From: Photobacterium sp. TY1-4
GTDB taxonomy: Bacteria > Pseudomonadota > Gammaproteobacteria > Enterobacterales > Vibrionaceae
Reading direction: 5' to 3'
DNA: 64,000 bases
NCBI RefSeq assembly: GCF_025398175.1
Contig: NZ_CP099734.1
Coordinates: forward strand, 1,054,001-1,118,000
This document shows, piece by piece, positions 7,893-18,005 of this stretch. The position numbers and the translations under genes are program-made. The notes beneath the pieces are model-generated. The model did no database searches. It had not been told where the DNA came from and saw nothing but the letters and a program-made list of their open reading frames with translations. Position 1 is the stretch's first letter. Each line of letters starts with the position of its first letter.

Positions 7893-10800
7893 ATGGTCCG
7901 CGTGATTGATGCCGCATTATCCAGAAGCCGAACAACGGTTGTTTTACTCCTGCTGCTGTTGACTGTGGGTTCGTTCAGTTATTTCTCAATCCCAAAAGAA
8001 TCTGATCCGGATATCCCGATTCCCTATGTCTCTGTTGAAATAGAGCATGACGGTATTTCGCCAGAAGATGCAGAGAGAATGCTGTTACGTCCGATGGAAC
8101 AAGCGCTCCAGGGACTCGATGGACTGAAGGAGATGCGGGGCATTGCGGCTGAAGGGTATGCCTCGCTCTCCCTTGAGTTTCAGTTAGATATCGATCAGAA
8201 ACAAGCGCTCGCCGATGTTCGCGATAAGGTCGATTTAGCGAAAGCAAAGCTTCCTGCAGGGACTGAAGATCCCATGGTTCACGAAATTACTCTGGCGGCC
8301 TGGGATCCGGTCGTGACGATCGTCTTGTCCGGCGCTGCACCTGAGCGAGCGTTGATCCTGCTGGCACGGCAGCTTCGGGACAAACTGCAAAACCTGAAAG
8401 AGGTTTTGGAGGTTGAAATTGGCGGTGACCGGGATGAAGTCGTCGAAGTTTCCGTGAACCCGCTGCTGATGGAAAGTTACGGCCTTGAGCCAGAGTCTAT
8501 CTTTACCTTGTTGTCGCGCAGTAACCGTCTGGTTGCTGCCGGGGTCATGGATAACGGTAAAGGGCGCTTCCCAATCAAAGTGCCTTCGGTGTTTGAGAGC
8601 ATGACCGATATCCTGACATTGCCGGTGAAGGTCGATGGCGACCGAGTGATCACCTTGGGGGATATCGCGCAGATACGCCGTACCTTTACGGATCCCACTT
8701 CATTTACCCGGTTAAATGGCAAACCTGCCATTACGTTAGAGGTGAAAAAGCGAGCGGGAGAAAATGCGATTGAGACGGTCAATAAAGTGCGTGATATCGT
8801 GACCGAAGCGGCAACCATGTGGCCTGTCAACGTGCAGGTGGATCTGACGGGGGATGCCTCAGAAGAGATTAAGGACATGTTGACCGATCTCCAGAATAAT
8901 GTCGCTTCGGCTGTGGTACTGGTGGTGATCGTGATTATCGCGATTTTAGGGATCCGCAGTGCTGCCTTGGTGGGCATTGCGATTCCTGGGTCTTTTTTAA
9001 CCGGGATATGGGTGCTGTCAGCCTGTGGCATGACCATGAATACGGTGGTGCTTTTTGGGTTGATCATGGCCGTTGGGATGTTGGTTGACGGCGCGATAGT
9101 TGTGACTGAGTTTGCCGATCGGGAGATGAGTGAAGGGATGCACAGAAAAGCAGCTTATCAGCTCGCAGCCAACCGGATGGCATGGCCGATTATTGTCTCT
9201 ACCGCCACGACATTAGCAGCGTTTGCGCCTTTGCTTTTTTGGCCCGGCATGATGGGCGAGTATATGAAGTACCTGCCGCTCACGCTGATATTTACCCTCA
9301 GCGCCTCTTTGGTGATGGCCTTGATTTTCGTTCCCACCCTCGGGACTTTGTTCGGCAAGCCGAGACCCGTCACACCGGTATCGAAAGCCCAGTTTATCGA
9401 AGCAGAGCAAGGAGAGATGACCAAGCTGAAAGGGTTGACCGGCTTATATGTTCGCGCTCTGAAGCGTGCTATCCACCGTCCCTGGTTCAGCCTTGTGACG
9501 GCCTTGGTTTTCTCCGTTGTGGTCTTGGCCGGCTATGGTGTGTTTGGCAAGGGGCTCGAGTTTTTCCCGGATATCGACACCGGATCCTTTGAGATTACCG
9601 TGCGTTCGCAGGGTAATCTTTCCATCTTGGAAAAAGATGCCGTGATGAAAGAAGTCGAGATGCAGTTACTGGGGATGGAAGGGGTGCAAACGCTCTATGC
9701 CAAGACGGGAGGTGAAGATGAGGTTGGCTATATCCGGGGTAATCTGACGGACTGGCAGGGGCGTCGTCATGTGGATGAGCTCATTGCCGAGGTTTTACAA
9801 CGGACTGATCACCTGGCGGGGATCGAATTGGAAGTACGTCAGGATGACAGCGGCCCAGCATCAGGTAAAGCGGTACAGTATGAGATCAGTTCACGTGATT
9901 CAGCGTTGTTGCAACAGGCGCTAGCAAAAGTCAGAGCAGCGTTTGAGCAGCATCCGGCATTGACCAATGTCAGTGATAATCACAATAAACCGGGGATGGA
10001 ATGGCAGATCGAGGTCAACCGGGAGAAAGCTGCACGCTTTGGTGCTGATACGACCTTGGTGGGGGAAAGTGTACAGCTTGTGACGACAGGACTCGAGATT
10101 GGCAGTTATCGACCTGATGAGAGTGATGACGAGATTGAGATTAAAGTTCGTTTTCCTGAAGCGTACCGTCATATAGACAGCTTGCAGCAACTCAGGTTGA
10201 AAACATCGAACGGTCAGGTACCGATGAGTAATTTCACCGAGCTGAAAGCAACCCGCAAACAGGGGGTGATCAATAAGGTCGATAGCCGGCGGGTGATCAC
10301 GTTAGCAGCGGACTTAGCGCCGGGTTATCGCCTGAATGATGTCTTGCCCGATATGATGGCGAGAATTACGGCATTAGGCTTGGATCCCAGAGTCGAACTC
10401 ACGCTTCGAGGTGAGAATGAAGAGCAAGAAGAGTCTGAGATCTTTCTGCTGCAGGCTTTTGCCGTGGCCCTGGCTGTCATGACTCTGATTCTGATCACTC
10501 AGTTTAATTCCTTTTACCAGGCTTTCTTGATCCTCAGCGCGGTGCTCTTTTCAACGGTTGGCGTCTTCCTGGGATTACTCGTGACGCAACAAGCCTTTGG
10601 TGTTGTGATGGGCGGCTTGGGGGCTATTTCTTTGGCTGGCATTGTCGTGAACAACAATATCGTTCTTATCGATACCTTTAATAGCTTGTGTCGGGCAGGG
10701 GTTGCACCGATGGAAGCGATTTTACGAACCGGGGCTCAGCGCCTACGCCCGGTACTGATGACGACAATGACGACGATATTAGGCTTGATGCCAATGGTGC

Positions 10801-11048
10801 TGGAGATGAACCTCGACTTCTTTCATCGCAATATCGAGTTCGGAGCACCCGTCTCGAAGCTTTGGGTGCAGTTGGCGTCGGCTGTGGTCGGGGGACTCAG
10901 CTTCGCCACATTACTCACGCTGATATTGACGCCATGCATGTTGGCACTGCGTATCAACAGAAAAGATCGACCATCTCAATCACCGGTTGCGCTGGTGGCT
11001 CAAGCAGCAGAGCCCGGGGTTGTGTCTCATCTTGGCGTTGGAAAGTAG
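7893..11048 (+). CDS. RND-family efflux pump, inner-membrane permease
   Basis: A 1051-residue proton-driven RND transporter with the usual duplicated plan: 12 membrane helices and two large periplasmic loops (about residues 35-335 and 560-870). The start MVRVIDAALSRSRTT and the segment IPKESDPDIPIPYV are typical of drug/amphiphile pumps. In the fourth membrane helix the proton-relay motif reads VDGAIVV (Asp about residue 399), so the second Asp of the AcrB-type pair is replaced by Gly, as in heavy-metal-type RND pumps. The substrate cannot be predicted. It forms a two-gene operon with the adaptor upstream. Confidence 0.93.
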   Translation: MVRVIDAALSRSRTTVVLLLLLLTVGSFSYFSIPKESDPDIPIPYVSVEIEHDGISPEDAERMLLRPMEQALQGLDGLKEMRGIAAEGYASLSLEFQLDIDQKQALADVRDKVDLAKAKLPAGTEDPMVHEITLAAWDPVVTIVLSGAAPERALILLARQLRDKLQNLKEVLEVEIGGDRDEVVEVSVNPLLMESYGLEPESIFTLLSRSNRLVAAGVMDNGKGRFPIKVPSVFESMTDILTLPVKVDGDRVITLGDIAQIRRTFTDPTSFTRLNGKPAITLEVKKRAGENAIETVNKVRDIVTEAATMWPVNVQVDLTGDASEEIKDMLTDLQNNVASAVVLVVIVIIAILGIRSAALVGIAIPGSFLTGIWVLSACGMTMNTVVLFGLIMAVGMLVDGAIVVTEFADREMSEGMHRKAAYQLAANRMAWPIIVSTATTLAAFAPLLFWPGMMGEYMKYLPLTLIFTLSASLVMALIFVPTLGTLFGKPRPVTPVSKAQFIEAEQGEMTKLKGLTGLYVRALKRAIHRPWFSLVTALVFSVVVLAGYGVFGKGLEFFPDIDTGSFEITVRSQGNLSILEKDAVMKEVEMQLLGMEGVQTLYAKTGGEDEVGYIRGNLTDWQGRRHVDELIAEVLQRTDHLAGIELEVRQDDSGPASGKAVQYEISSRDSALLQQALAKVRAAFEQHPALTNVSDNHNKPGMEWQIEVNREKAARFGADTTLVGESVQLVTTGLEIGSYRPDESDDEIEIKVRFPEAYRHIDSLQQLRLKTSNGQVPMSNFTELKATRKQGVINKVDSRRVITLAADLAPGYRLNDVLPDMMARITALGLDPRVELTLRGENEEQEESEIFLLQAFAVALAVMTLILITQFNSFYQAFLILSAVLFSTVGVFLGLLVTQQAFGVVMGGLGAISLAGIVVNNNIVLIDTFNSLCRAGVAPMEAILRTGAQRLRPVLMTTMTTILGLMPMVLEMNLDFFHRNIEFGAPVSKLWVQLASAVVGGLSFATLLTLILTPCMLALRINRKDRPSQSPVALVAQAAEPGVVSHLGVGK

Positions 11049-11060
11049 AACCGACCTTCA

Positions 11061-11119
11061 GCCTGAGACTGTGAGCTTGGCCGGGAGTCGTATGGCTTCC
11101 GGGAAGGCGACCCTCAGGC
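11061..11119 (+). terminator. Nested hairpin after the RND operon, possible terminator
   Basis: The outer stem GCCTGAG/CTCAGGC encloses an inner stem CCGGGAG/CTTCCGG with one G-T pair. There is no T tract, so termination is only a possibility. Confidence 0.35.
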
Positions 11120-11644
11120 CATGTCCCCACGACTGAGCGGTTAGGTCAAAATGGCTTGTAAGAAAATTTCATTCATTTGGGCCAGGCGCTGCCCATTCCA
11201 TTTTTGACGTCAGACGACACTCAAGTCAAAAGTATCATGAAATCCCACTTTACCCCTGAATTATTTGTTTCAAATGATTTTAGGCCATCAAATGCTGCTG
11301 AGTCCTTGTAAAACTCATCTATCTGACCGTTGGCTGAACTTATTGTCATTGCTTAAGTTGTTGTGAAAAATTTTTCTCATTTCTTCGAATATTCTTGAGA
11401 TTGTATTTCTTATATAAAACAGTAATTTATGATTTTATGTTTATACTCGTCTCAATTTGTATCTGTCATCGGTGTAAATTTTTAGCCATTGGGGTTTAGT
11501 CGGGTTGAAGCTGGTTAAAATGACCGGATAACTGCTCGATGCATGGTTGTATTTGCCATGAAAACTGAAAATGTGAGCTGTCTCAACATCCGTTGCAGCA
11601 CGGCAGTACCGCAATCGTGGTGAATTATCTCAACATCAGTGCAA

Positions 11645-11683
11645 AATTTGGTTGTAAATTAACTACCAAATTAAAAATTTGGT
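11645..11683 (+). repeat. Repeat triad AATTTGGT / ACCAAATT / AATTTGGT, mutually exclusive hairpins
   Basis: AATTTGGT (11645-11652) and AATTTGGT (11676-11683) can each pair perfectly with the single ACCAAATT (11665-11672) between them. Only one of the two hairpins can form at a time. In DNA the same layout could be three half-sites for a dimeric regulator. Confidence 0.55.
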
Positions 11684-11716
11684 GATTAATTTTGATAGAA
11701 ACCTGTTCTAATACAC

Positions 11717-11766
11717 AAATCAACTGGTTTTATCGGTTTAATCCAGTTGATTTAATGATTAACTGG
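11717..11766 (+). repeat. Second repeat triad, AAATCAACTGG / CCAGTTGATTT / AACTGG
   Basis: An 11-bp perfect inverted repeat (11717-11727 with 11743-11753) is followed by a third half-site, AACTGGTTTT at 11761. It has the same plan as the triad at 11645-11683 and lies just before alaE. Confidence 0.55.
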
Positions 11767-11803
11767 TTTTTTGGCCTTATTTTATATTATGGGGATTTGC
11801 GAT

Positions 11804-12256
11804 ATGTCGGTGAAAGGTCAATTTTGTGTGCGTAATGCAGCAGCAGATACATTTGCCATGGTTGTGTTTAGTTTTTTCACCGGCATGATGATCGAAATAT
11901 TCATCTCAGGGATGACGTTTGAGCAATCCCTGGCTTCGCGAACGTTATCAATTCCGGTTAATATCGCCATTGCCTGGCCCTATGGCGTGTTTCGTGATTA
12001 TATCTTGCGCAGCGGTTACCGACTGTCGCCGAGCAGCTGGATGAAAGGGCTGTCTGATATGGTTGCTTATGTCCTGTTCCAGTCACCGGTCTACGCCGGT
12101 ATCTTGTGGGTGGTCGGGGCCGATGTCGATCAGATTGTGACTGCGGTGACCAGTAATGCTTTTGTCTCCGGCCTGCTGGGTGTGGTTTACGGCGTGTTTC
12201 TGGACATCTGCCGTCGCGCGTTTCGTGTCCCGGGTGTGACGGGCACGATAAGCTGA
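11804..12256 (+). CDS. alaE: L-alanine exporter
   Basis: AlaE exports L-alanine across the inner membrane and protects against alanine overload. The product (150 residues) has four hydrophobic helices and shares distinctive stretches with the E. coli protein: [33 protein letters not shown] and [19 protein letters not shown] 11804 gives the family length (E. coli about 149) and has GGGGA upstream; upstream in-frame ATG 11789 and TTG 11771 are less likely. It stands alone between the RND operon and a chemoreceptor. The repeat triads upstream are the only visible candidates for regulation; Lrp control is known in E. coli but is not shown here. Confidence 0.93.
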   Translation: MSVKGQFCVRNAAADTFAMVVFSFFTGMMIEIFISGMTFEQSLASRTLSIPVNIAIAWPYGVFRDYILRSGYRLSPSSWMKGLSDMVAYVLFQSPVYAGILWVVGADVDQIVTAVTSNAFVSGLLGVVYGVFLDICRRAFRVPGVTGTIS

Positions 12257-12355
12257 TATTTATGCCATAAAAACTGTTATAGCCCACTTTATCGTTGTCA
12301 TTTTACAGCGATGAGGTGGGCAGTGTCCCCTGCTCCCCCTGAATAGCCATCAGTA

Positions 12356-12513
12356 ATACCAATCAAAGTAAGTAAGCAGAAATAGCGCAGGAAAAATGGT
12401 TGAGAACAAGGCTGAGTTTTTAAATCAGTAGTTATTCTACAATCAAAAATTCTAACGCAGTTATCGAGCATTTGAACAAGCTAGGATGACCCCTTATTGA
12501 CTGCGATTGGTAT
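12356..12513. repeat. MITE-like dispersed repeat, copy 1 (158 bp)
   Basis: The element has perfect 9-bp terminal inverted repeats, ATACCAATC and GATTGGTAT, and a non-coding interior. A second copy with strong similarity throughout lies at 52649-52810. Shared blocks include AGCAGAAATAGCGCAGG, AAAAATGGTTGAGAACA and TTCTAACGCAGTTATCG. It is too short to encode a transposase, so it would be a non-autonomous element or a structured repeat of the REP/MITE type. Confidence 0.8.
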
Positions 12514-12532
12514 AATCTATTGTGGTACATCG

Positions 12533-12558
12533 AAAAAGCCCCATCAAAAGATGAGGCT
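12533..12558 (-). terminator. Rho-independent terminator of the chemoreceptor gene
   Basis: Read on the minus strand, AGCCTCATC pairs with GATGGGGCT (one wobble pair) around a TTTT loop, followed by a T run. It lies 19 bases beyond the chemoreceptor stop codon. Confidence 0.85.
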
Positions 12559-12576
12559 GTACCGTGATGGTTTCTG

Positions 12577-14448
12577 TCAGACTGTAAATGTTTCTAATAC
12601 TTCAGTTTGCTGCCGAACGCTGTGAACCTGCCTCTCCGTTGCTTGATTAGACGCTTGCGCATCGTTCGAGACTTTCTCGCTCAGCGCTTTGATTTTCAGG
12701 GTGTTGGTATTAATTTCTTCAGCCACCAGGCTTTGCTCTTCAGCCGCAGAAGAAATCTGCAGGTTCATCAGATTAATGTGTTGAATCTTTTCATAAATCT
12801 CATGAAGCGTCTGTTCGAGTTTCTGTGCATTTTCAACGGTGCTCGTTGAGGATGCCTGGCTTTCGTCCATCACTTTGACCACTGCGCGTGCGCGGGACTG
12901 AAGCTGCTCAATGATACTTTGTATTTCTGTGGTTGAGTCTTGTGTCCTGCTTGCCAGAGAGCGAACTTCATCGGCGACCACCGCAAAACCTCGACCATGT
13001 TCACCGGCTCTCGCGGCTTCAATCGCAGCATTCAGGGCCAGCAGGTTGGTTTGCTCAGCAATGTCATTAATCACTTGCAGGACTTTGTCGATGTTATTCG
13101 TCGATGTCTCCAGTTCTTTGACTTCGATACCCGCTTGGTTAATTTTTTCAGATAACGCGACAATGCTTACCCTGGTGTCAGAAACAAGATCAGTCCCCGT
13201 TTGCGCTGCCGTTTCAGCTTGATCTGCAGCGCTGGCAGCTTCTTGTGCATTCCCGGCGACATCGCCGGATGTCGTCGACATTTCGTGCATCGCTGTGGCG
13301 AGCTGCTCGAGCTCGCTGAGCTGCATGGCCATTGCCTCGGCAGTCGCTGAAGCGCCTTGGCTGACATGGTCAGCGCCTTGGTGGATGTCCTTAGCCAGCA
13401 TTTTGAGGTGCTTGATCTTCTCCTGGAGCGATCCGGTGAACTGGTTGAAGCTGTTCGATAACGTTGCAAATTCATCATCCACGTCCGTATCCAGACGTTG
13501 CGTCAGGTCACCATGGCCCGAGGCGACATTTCCCATCCCGGTATTGAGCTTGTCCAGTGGCGCCATCAGCTTTGAGATGAAGAAAGACAGCAGTGCCGTC
13601 GCAACGACAACGGCGATGAGGCTGAAAATGACAGCCTTGTTGCGAAGGGTGGTCACGCTACTGAATGCCATCTCCCCGTCAATCACAGCCCCGATATACC
13701 AATCATAGCCGTTGACCTTCTCGAACGTGATGATCCGCGATTCACCGCTATTGAGCTCGGCAACCTGCTCGACACCCGGTTGGAGCGAAATGTTTGGTAA
13801 GAACTCTCTCATGAACTTGCCGTTCAGCGTTCTGTCCGGGTGCGCCAGGACGACATTATCACGGGTGACGATGAACAGATAACCGGAATCCAGGCGAACG
13901 TCATTAACAAGATCGGATAAACCTTTGAGGCTCATATCGAAGAACAAAGCGCCTTTGAACTGACCCTGATCATGGAGCGGTGTTGCAATGGAAATGAGCA
14001 TTTCTTTCGTAGCGGAGTCTGCATACGGGTCGGTCACAATGAGCGTGTTCTGAGTTTTTGTATCGATGTACCAGGGGCGTTTCCTGGCATCCCAGTTTTC
14101 ACCGGGATTCCAGCTAGCCACACCGGCAATAGGCTTACCGTCAGTTTCTAATCCGCCGCCAACCAACTGAAAGGTGTCATGCAAACTTGCGTTTTGAATT
14201 ACATCGGTGATGGCGGAATGATCGATATTTTTTTCGGCCAAAGAGGTCACGTACCTGGCTAAAGCTTCATGCTCATGCATCTCGGTATAAACGGTGCGAC
14301 TCACACCCTGCAGCGCATCCGTGACTGACTCACTGATTTGGCTTTGTACCTCTTCTCCAATCGTGACGTACTGACTAAAGCTCAACAAACCAATGGCTGA
14401 TAAAAGCAGCGCGGATGATGCGGACACTATCTTGTGGCTAAACTTCAT
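12577..14448 (-). CDS. Methyl-accepting chemotaxis protein (dCache sensor)
   Basis: A 623-residue transmembrane chemoreceptor. Helix 1 (about residues 9-29) is followed by a periplasmic dCache-type ligand domain (about 35-270, with the typical [15 protein letters not shown] and [21 protein letters not shown] segments). Helix 2 (about 272-294), a HAMP domain and a long cytoplasmic coiled coil with the signalling tip ([20 protein letters not shown]) come next. The tip motif for CheA/CheW coupling is intact. The [15 protein letters not shown] and [12 protein letters not shown] patterns occur in amino-acid and other small-ligand sensors; the ligand is not assigned. The gene has its own terminator and no chemotaxis neighbours. 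Confidence 0.93.
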   Translation of the reverse strand: MKFSHKIVSASSALLLSAIGLLSFSQYVTIGEEVQSQISESVTDALQGVSRTVYTEMHEHEALARYVTSLAEKNIDHSAITDVIQNASLHDTFQLVGGGLETDGKPIAGVASWNPGENWDARKRPWYIDTKTQNTLIVTDPYADSATKEMLISIATPLHDQGQFKGALFFDMSLKGLSDLVNDVRLDSGYLFIVTRDNVVLAHPDRTLNGKFMREFLPNISLQPGVEQVAELNSGESRIITFEKVNGYDWYIGAVIDGEMAFSSVTTLRNKAVIFSLIAVVVATALLSFFISKLMAPLDKLNTGMGNVASGHGDLTQRLDTDVDDEFATLSNSFNQFTGSLQEKIKHLKMLAKDIHQGADHVSQGASATAEAMAMQLSELEQLATAMHEMSTTSGDVAGNAQEAASAADQAETAAQTGTDLVSDTRVSIVALSEKINQAGIEVKELETSTNNIDKVLQVINDIAEQTNLLALNAAIEAARAGEHGRGFAVVADEVRSLASRTQDSTTEIQSIIEQLQSRARAVVKVMDESQASSTSTVENAQKLEQTLHEIYEKIQHINLMNLQISSAAEEQSLVAEEINTNTLKIKALSEKVSNDAQASNQATERQVHSVRQQTEVLETFTV

Positions 14449-14705
14449 ACTTCGACTCCCTGAAATAATCTGCCCATGAAAAGCACATCAACGCGGAGCG
14501 ATGCCGCATGAGTCTTTCACTTCAACTTTTACAATGCCTCAAAGTTTCGATGGAGACCACCCGTATGTTAAATAAATGTAATGTATTGTCAGTGGTATAG
14601 TTGTTTGTGGTGTTTTCGTCACGATTCACAAAGCTCAGCCCCAATCGACTCGACGCTGGCTCACTCGCCTATGCCCTTTATGTCCTTCCCTGGGCGGGGC
14701 TGTTT

Positions 14706-17700
14706 TTATTTGCCGCCCGGGTGGCCTTGCCTGTTTTTGACCGTGACTTCCAGTTGCGGCGAAGCAATCGTGATGTTGTGCTCGATGAATTTTCGTTTAA
14801 TGCGGCTGTGCATGTCATGGGTCAGAACCAGCCGGTGGGCGGTTTCGGCGGCATAGGCGCGCACTTCGTAGTTCTGGCTATCGGCACTCAGGCTGAGAAA
14901 GAAGACTTCCGGAGCCGGGTTGTCCAGCACCAGCTCACACTCCTCCGCGGCTTCGAACAGCAGTTGGGTGACTAACTCCGTATCATCCAGGTATTTGACG
15001 CTGATCACCAGCGTCACGCGGGTGATGGGATCGGACAGTGACCAGTTGATAAACTGCTCGGTTACAAACGCCTTGTTCGGGACGATCACCTCTTTGCGAT
15101 CCCAATCCACAATTGTGGTGGCCCGCGTCTTGATTTTGGCGATCACCCCTGTCAGTTCGCGGATCGTCACGGTATCCCCAATCCGGATGGGCTTTTCAAA
15201 CAGGATGATCAGGCCGGAAATAAAGTTGGCGAAAATTTCCTGCAAGCCAAAGCCTAAACCGACCCCGAGCGCCGCGATTAGCCATTGCATTTTTGACCAG
15301 TCAAAGCCGATCAGCCCGGAGCCGATGATGATCCCGAGGAAAATGGCGGTGTAACGGGTGAGGGAAGTGATGGCATAACCGGTCCCCGGGGAGAGATCCA
15401 GATGCTGCAGGATCAACAGCTCCATGGCCCCCGGTAAGTCCCGGGTAATGATGGCCGTGAGCCAGAAGGCCAGGCCGGCAAGCAGGACACTTTTGAGCGA
15501 AATCGCGCTGAGTTCATCAATTCCGTCGATCGTGGTTGAAACATCCCACAGGGTGATGTCTTCCAGGAAGGTGATTGCCTGATAAAAATCGGACCAGACC
15601 ACGGCGACCATGGTCAGATAGATCAGCAACAGCAGTGAGCGCAGCAACCGCAACGACTGGGCGCTGATTCTTTCCAGATCGATTTCCGGCTCTTCGATCT
15701 CAATGTGCATTTCGCTGCTGGTAAAGCTTTCTTCTTTGTCTCCCTGCACTTCTGCCAGCCGTTGTGCCAGAATTTCCTGGCGCTTGGCCTTGGCCCGTTC
15801 AAAGGCCAGTCGCCTTTTCTGGATCAGCATCAGCCGCTTGATCAGGTAATACACCAGTAGGGTAATGACCCCCATCACCGCGGAGATTTCCAACTTGGTC
15901 ATCACCGATTGCGAAGAAGTCAGGTAGCCGCTGAGGGCAGTGTAGTTGAGCACCTGTGGGATCAGGATCAACGTCCACCAGAACAGGTTGTGGCCAATAT
16001 GCGCTTTTCCGGCGGGCAAATCACGATAGGTCATGGGGATTTTTTCATGATACAGGCGCCAGAGGAAAAAGCTGACCGCCAGGTTGCTGATCAGAAACGC
16101 CAGTCGTCCCAGCGTTGCATTGACATCAATGTCGCTGTACAGGTTGGCAAAGTTTTGCACAATCGCCAGCGGGAGGTAGATCCAAATTAACCGGCGATAA
16201 TGGGCAAAACAGCGTTGGACCAGCGCTTGATCCCAGTCGAAGTGGCTGATGAAGATCCCTTCATCCCGAACTAACTCCCGCATAAAGCAGTACACCGCCA
16301 GTGAGGCCGGAATCGAGAGCGCCTGGCCGAGGTGATGGATGAAGGGATATTGCCAGGCGTCGCTGAGTAAATAGCCCAATAAACCGACCGCAAACGGGAA
16401 CGGCCAGGCCAGCAGGAATGCAATGCAGACGTTATAAATGCTGAAGCGGAATTTATCCTGGGTGACTTTGCCGATCTTTTGGCTGGTGGCCTTCAGATAT
16501 TTCTTCCAGCGCTTTCTGAACCGGCTTAAGCCCAGAAGTAGTATGACGATTGTTGTGAAGACAAAAATCTGGGTGGCCTTGTCGACGGTTGTCGGGATCT
16601 TCAATAAATTCACCCACTGGAACGGCGAAAAGAACCACTTCAATTTTTCCCAGGTCCCAATGATCACATTCAGGCTGAGCGGGTTGGTATCCGGTGCCCA
16701 GAACAGGCGCTTAATGGCTTGTGCTTTGAGCTCGTTTAAATTGGTATTGAGGTTTTCATAGGCGACTTTGAGGGTCGCTTGTTGATAGATCAGGGTGTCT
16801 GAGGTGTTGAGCAGTTGCTCCAGCAGCGCGATGTTGCTCTCCAGCAAGCTTTGGGCTTGTTGCTGCTGCGCCGGGGTCAGGCTGCCGGACCTTGGCCGGG
16901 TGATTTCGTTGTTGAGCAGGTCCAGCTGTTGGCGGTATTCATACTTCTGAATTTGGTTGCGGGCGATATCACGATCCAGCGTTTCGATGGGGGGATTGTC
17001 CGGCAGTCGGTTGATCCGCGACCGCAGGTTCTCACTGAAAGCCGGGCTTAACTTCAGCCATTCCGCCATGGCTTCGAGATCTGATGCCGTTTGATTGACC
17101 ACTTCTTCCTGCTCGGCGGCGGTTTGTTGTTGTTGCCGGACCTGGTCAATTTCGTTGACCAGCGTTTCCAGGGCTTTGCCGTAGCGTTCGTTTTGCGCTT
17201 GTCGTGTCTGCAAAGCCTGGGGGAGGGGCTCTGATTCGGGCTGAGGTGGTTCCTGCTCCTCGGTTTGTTCATCGATCTCTGCGCGTTGCAGGCGGGTGAG
17301 CCGGCGTTCCAGATTATTGCGGTACGCCTGACGGGCTTCGATTTCAGCGTTGCTCAGTTGGATCCGTTGCTTGGCCAGGGTACGTCGGTTCCCGGCACTG
17401 AGCTGTTTGGCTTCGAGAGCATAGAGTTGGCTGACATAGTATTCGTGTGCGATTTCCAGTGGCAGCACTAGCTCCGGTGCCGCTTCTTGCTGGCGTTCAT
17501 GTTTAAGTTGCTTTTCGGTTCGTTTGATCTTTTCGCGCAGCAGTTCCGACTGATAGGAGAAGTCATCAATGCCCTGTTCAATGGCCTGGAGATCATTCTT
17601 GTCATCGTTCCGGCTTTGCTCCAGTTGCTCCAGGCGACTATCCTGCTCGGCAACCTCCAGAGTCAGCTGCTCCTGATCCCACGTGTCAAAGTCCGGAAAT

Positions 17701-18005
17701 TGGGTGGCAGAAAAGGCGTTGATCTGCTCTTCGAGTGCCTGGGTCTGTTGATCGAAATTGGTGATTAAATCACGGTATTGCTGGGTCTGACGTTTGAACT
17801 CGGCCGTTTTTTCCAGTTGGCGTTTGGCTTGGGTCAGGGTGTCCAGCGCTTTGATGACTTCCGGGGTATTATCCTGCTTCTCCAACGCGTCAATTTGCTG
17901 CGTCAGCTGCTGCAGACGATTCTTCGCTTCTTCGGAGTCGGCAAGGCCCGGAAAAGAAGACAGAAGAAGCAACAAAAACGGTATCAATGAAGCCCATTTG
18001 ATCAT
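14706..18005 (-). CDS. Large MscS-superfamily mechanosensitive channel (MscK/MscM type)
   Basis: A 1099-residue inner-membrane channel that opens on membrane tension to release osmolytes. Signal peptide (1 to about 22, ending GLADSEEA), then a long periplasmic Gln/Glu-rich coiled coil (about 25-440). A block of membrane helices (about 475-880) leads to the pore-lining helix and MscS beta domain (about 890-1090, with GLGFGLQEIFANFISGLIILFEKPIRIGD). Architecture and length match MscK/KefA (1120) and MscM/YjeP (1107). It is not next to psd, the usual neighbour of mscM, so I give no symbol. A tRNA-Ser pair lies behind its promoter. Several long overlapping frames on the other strand are shadows of its Gln/Leu-rich codons. 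Confidence 0.92.
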   Translation of the reverse strand: MIKWASLIPFLLLLLSSFPGLADSEEAKNRLQQLTQQIDALEKQDNTPEVIKALDTLTQAKRQLEKTAEFKRQTQQYRDLITNFDQQTQALEEQINAFSATQFPDFDTWDQEQLTLEVAEQDSRLEQLEQSRNDDKNDLQAIEQGIDDFSYQSELLREKIKRTEKQLKHERQQEAAPELVLPLEIAHEYYVSQLYALEAKQLSAGNRRTLAKQRIQLSNAEIEARQAYRNNLERRLTRLQRAEIDEQTEEQEPPQPESEPLPQALQTRQAQNERYGKALETLVNEIDQVRQQQQTAAEQEEVVNQTASDLEAMAEWLKLSPAFSENLRSRINRLPDNPPIETLDRDIARNQIQKYEYRQQLDLLNNEITRPRSGSLTPAQQQQAQSLLESNIALLEQLLNTSDTLIYQQATLKVAYENLNTNLNELKAQAIKRLFWAPDTNPLSLNVIIGTWEKLKWFFSPFQWVNLLKIPTTVDKATQIFVFTTIVILLLGLSRFRKRWKKYLKATSQKIGKVTQDKFRFSIYNVCIAFLLAWPFPFAVGLLGYLLSDAWQYPFIHHLGQALSIPASLAVYCFMRELVRDEGIFISHFDWDQALVQRCFAHYRRLIWIYLPLAIVQNFANLYSDIDVNATLGRLAFLISNLAVSFFLWRLYHEKIPMTYRDLPAGKAHIGHNLFWWTLILIPQVLNYTALSGYLTSSQSVMTKLEISAVMGVITLLVYYLIKRLMLIQKRRLAFERAKAKRQEILAQRLAEVQGDKEESFTSSEMHIEIEEPEIDLERISAQSLRLLRSLLLLIYLTMVAVVWSDFYQAITFLEDITLWDVSTTIDGIDELSAISLKSVLLAGLAFWLTAIITRDLPGAMELLILQHLDLSPGTGYAITSLTRYTAIFLGIIIGSGLIGFDWSKMQWLIAALGVGLGFGLQEIFANFISGLIILFEKPIRIGDTVTIRELTGVIAKIKTRATTIVDWDRKEVIVPNKAFVTEQFINWSLSDPITRVTLVISVKYLDDTELVTQLLFEAAEECELVLDNPAPEVFFLSLSADSQNYEVRAYAAETAHRLVLTHDMHSRIKRKFIEHNITIASPQLEVTVKNRQGHPGGK

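Larger units (their letters stand above)
11120..11803. other. Long AT-rich intergenic region upstream of alaE
   Basis: I see no credible gene here. From about 11340 onward the sequence becomes clearly more AT-rich than its neighbours. Near the alaE end it contains two successive sets of complementary repeats (11645-11683 and 11717-11766), listed separately. Confidence 0.6.
12257..12576. other. Intergenic region carrying a MITE-like repeat and the chemoreceptor terminator
   Basis: No gene is seen. The region is mostly occupied by repeat copy 1 (12356-12513) and the minus-strand terminator at 12533-12558. Confidence 0.7.

Noticed and set aside
11061-11119. Small structured RNA downstream of the RND operon
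   Set aside because: Two nested stems are visible but there is no promoter or known RNA family, so I list it only as a weak terminator candidate.
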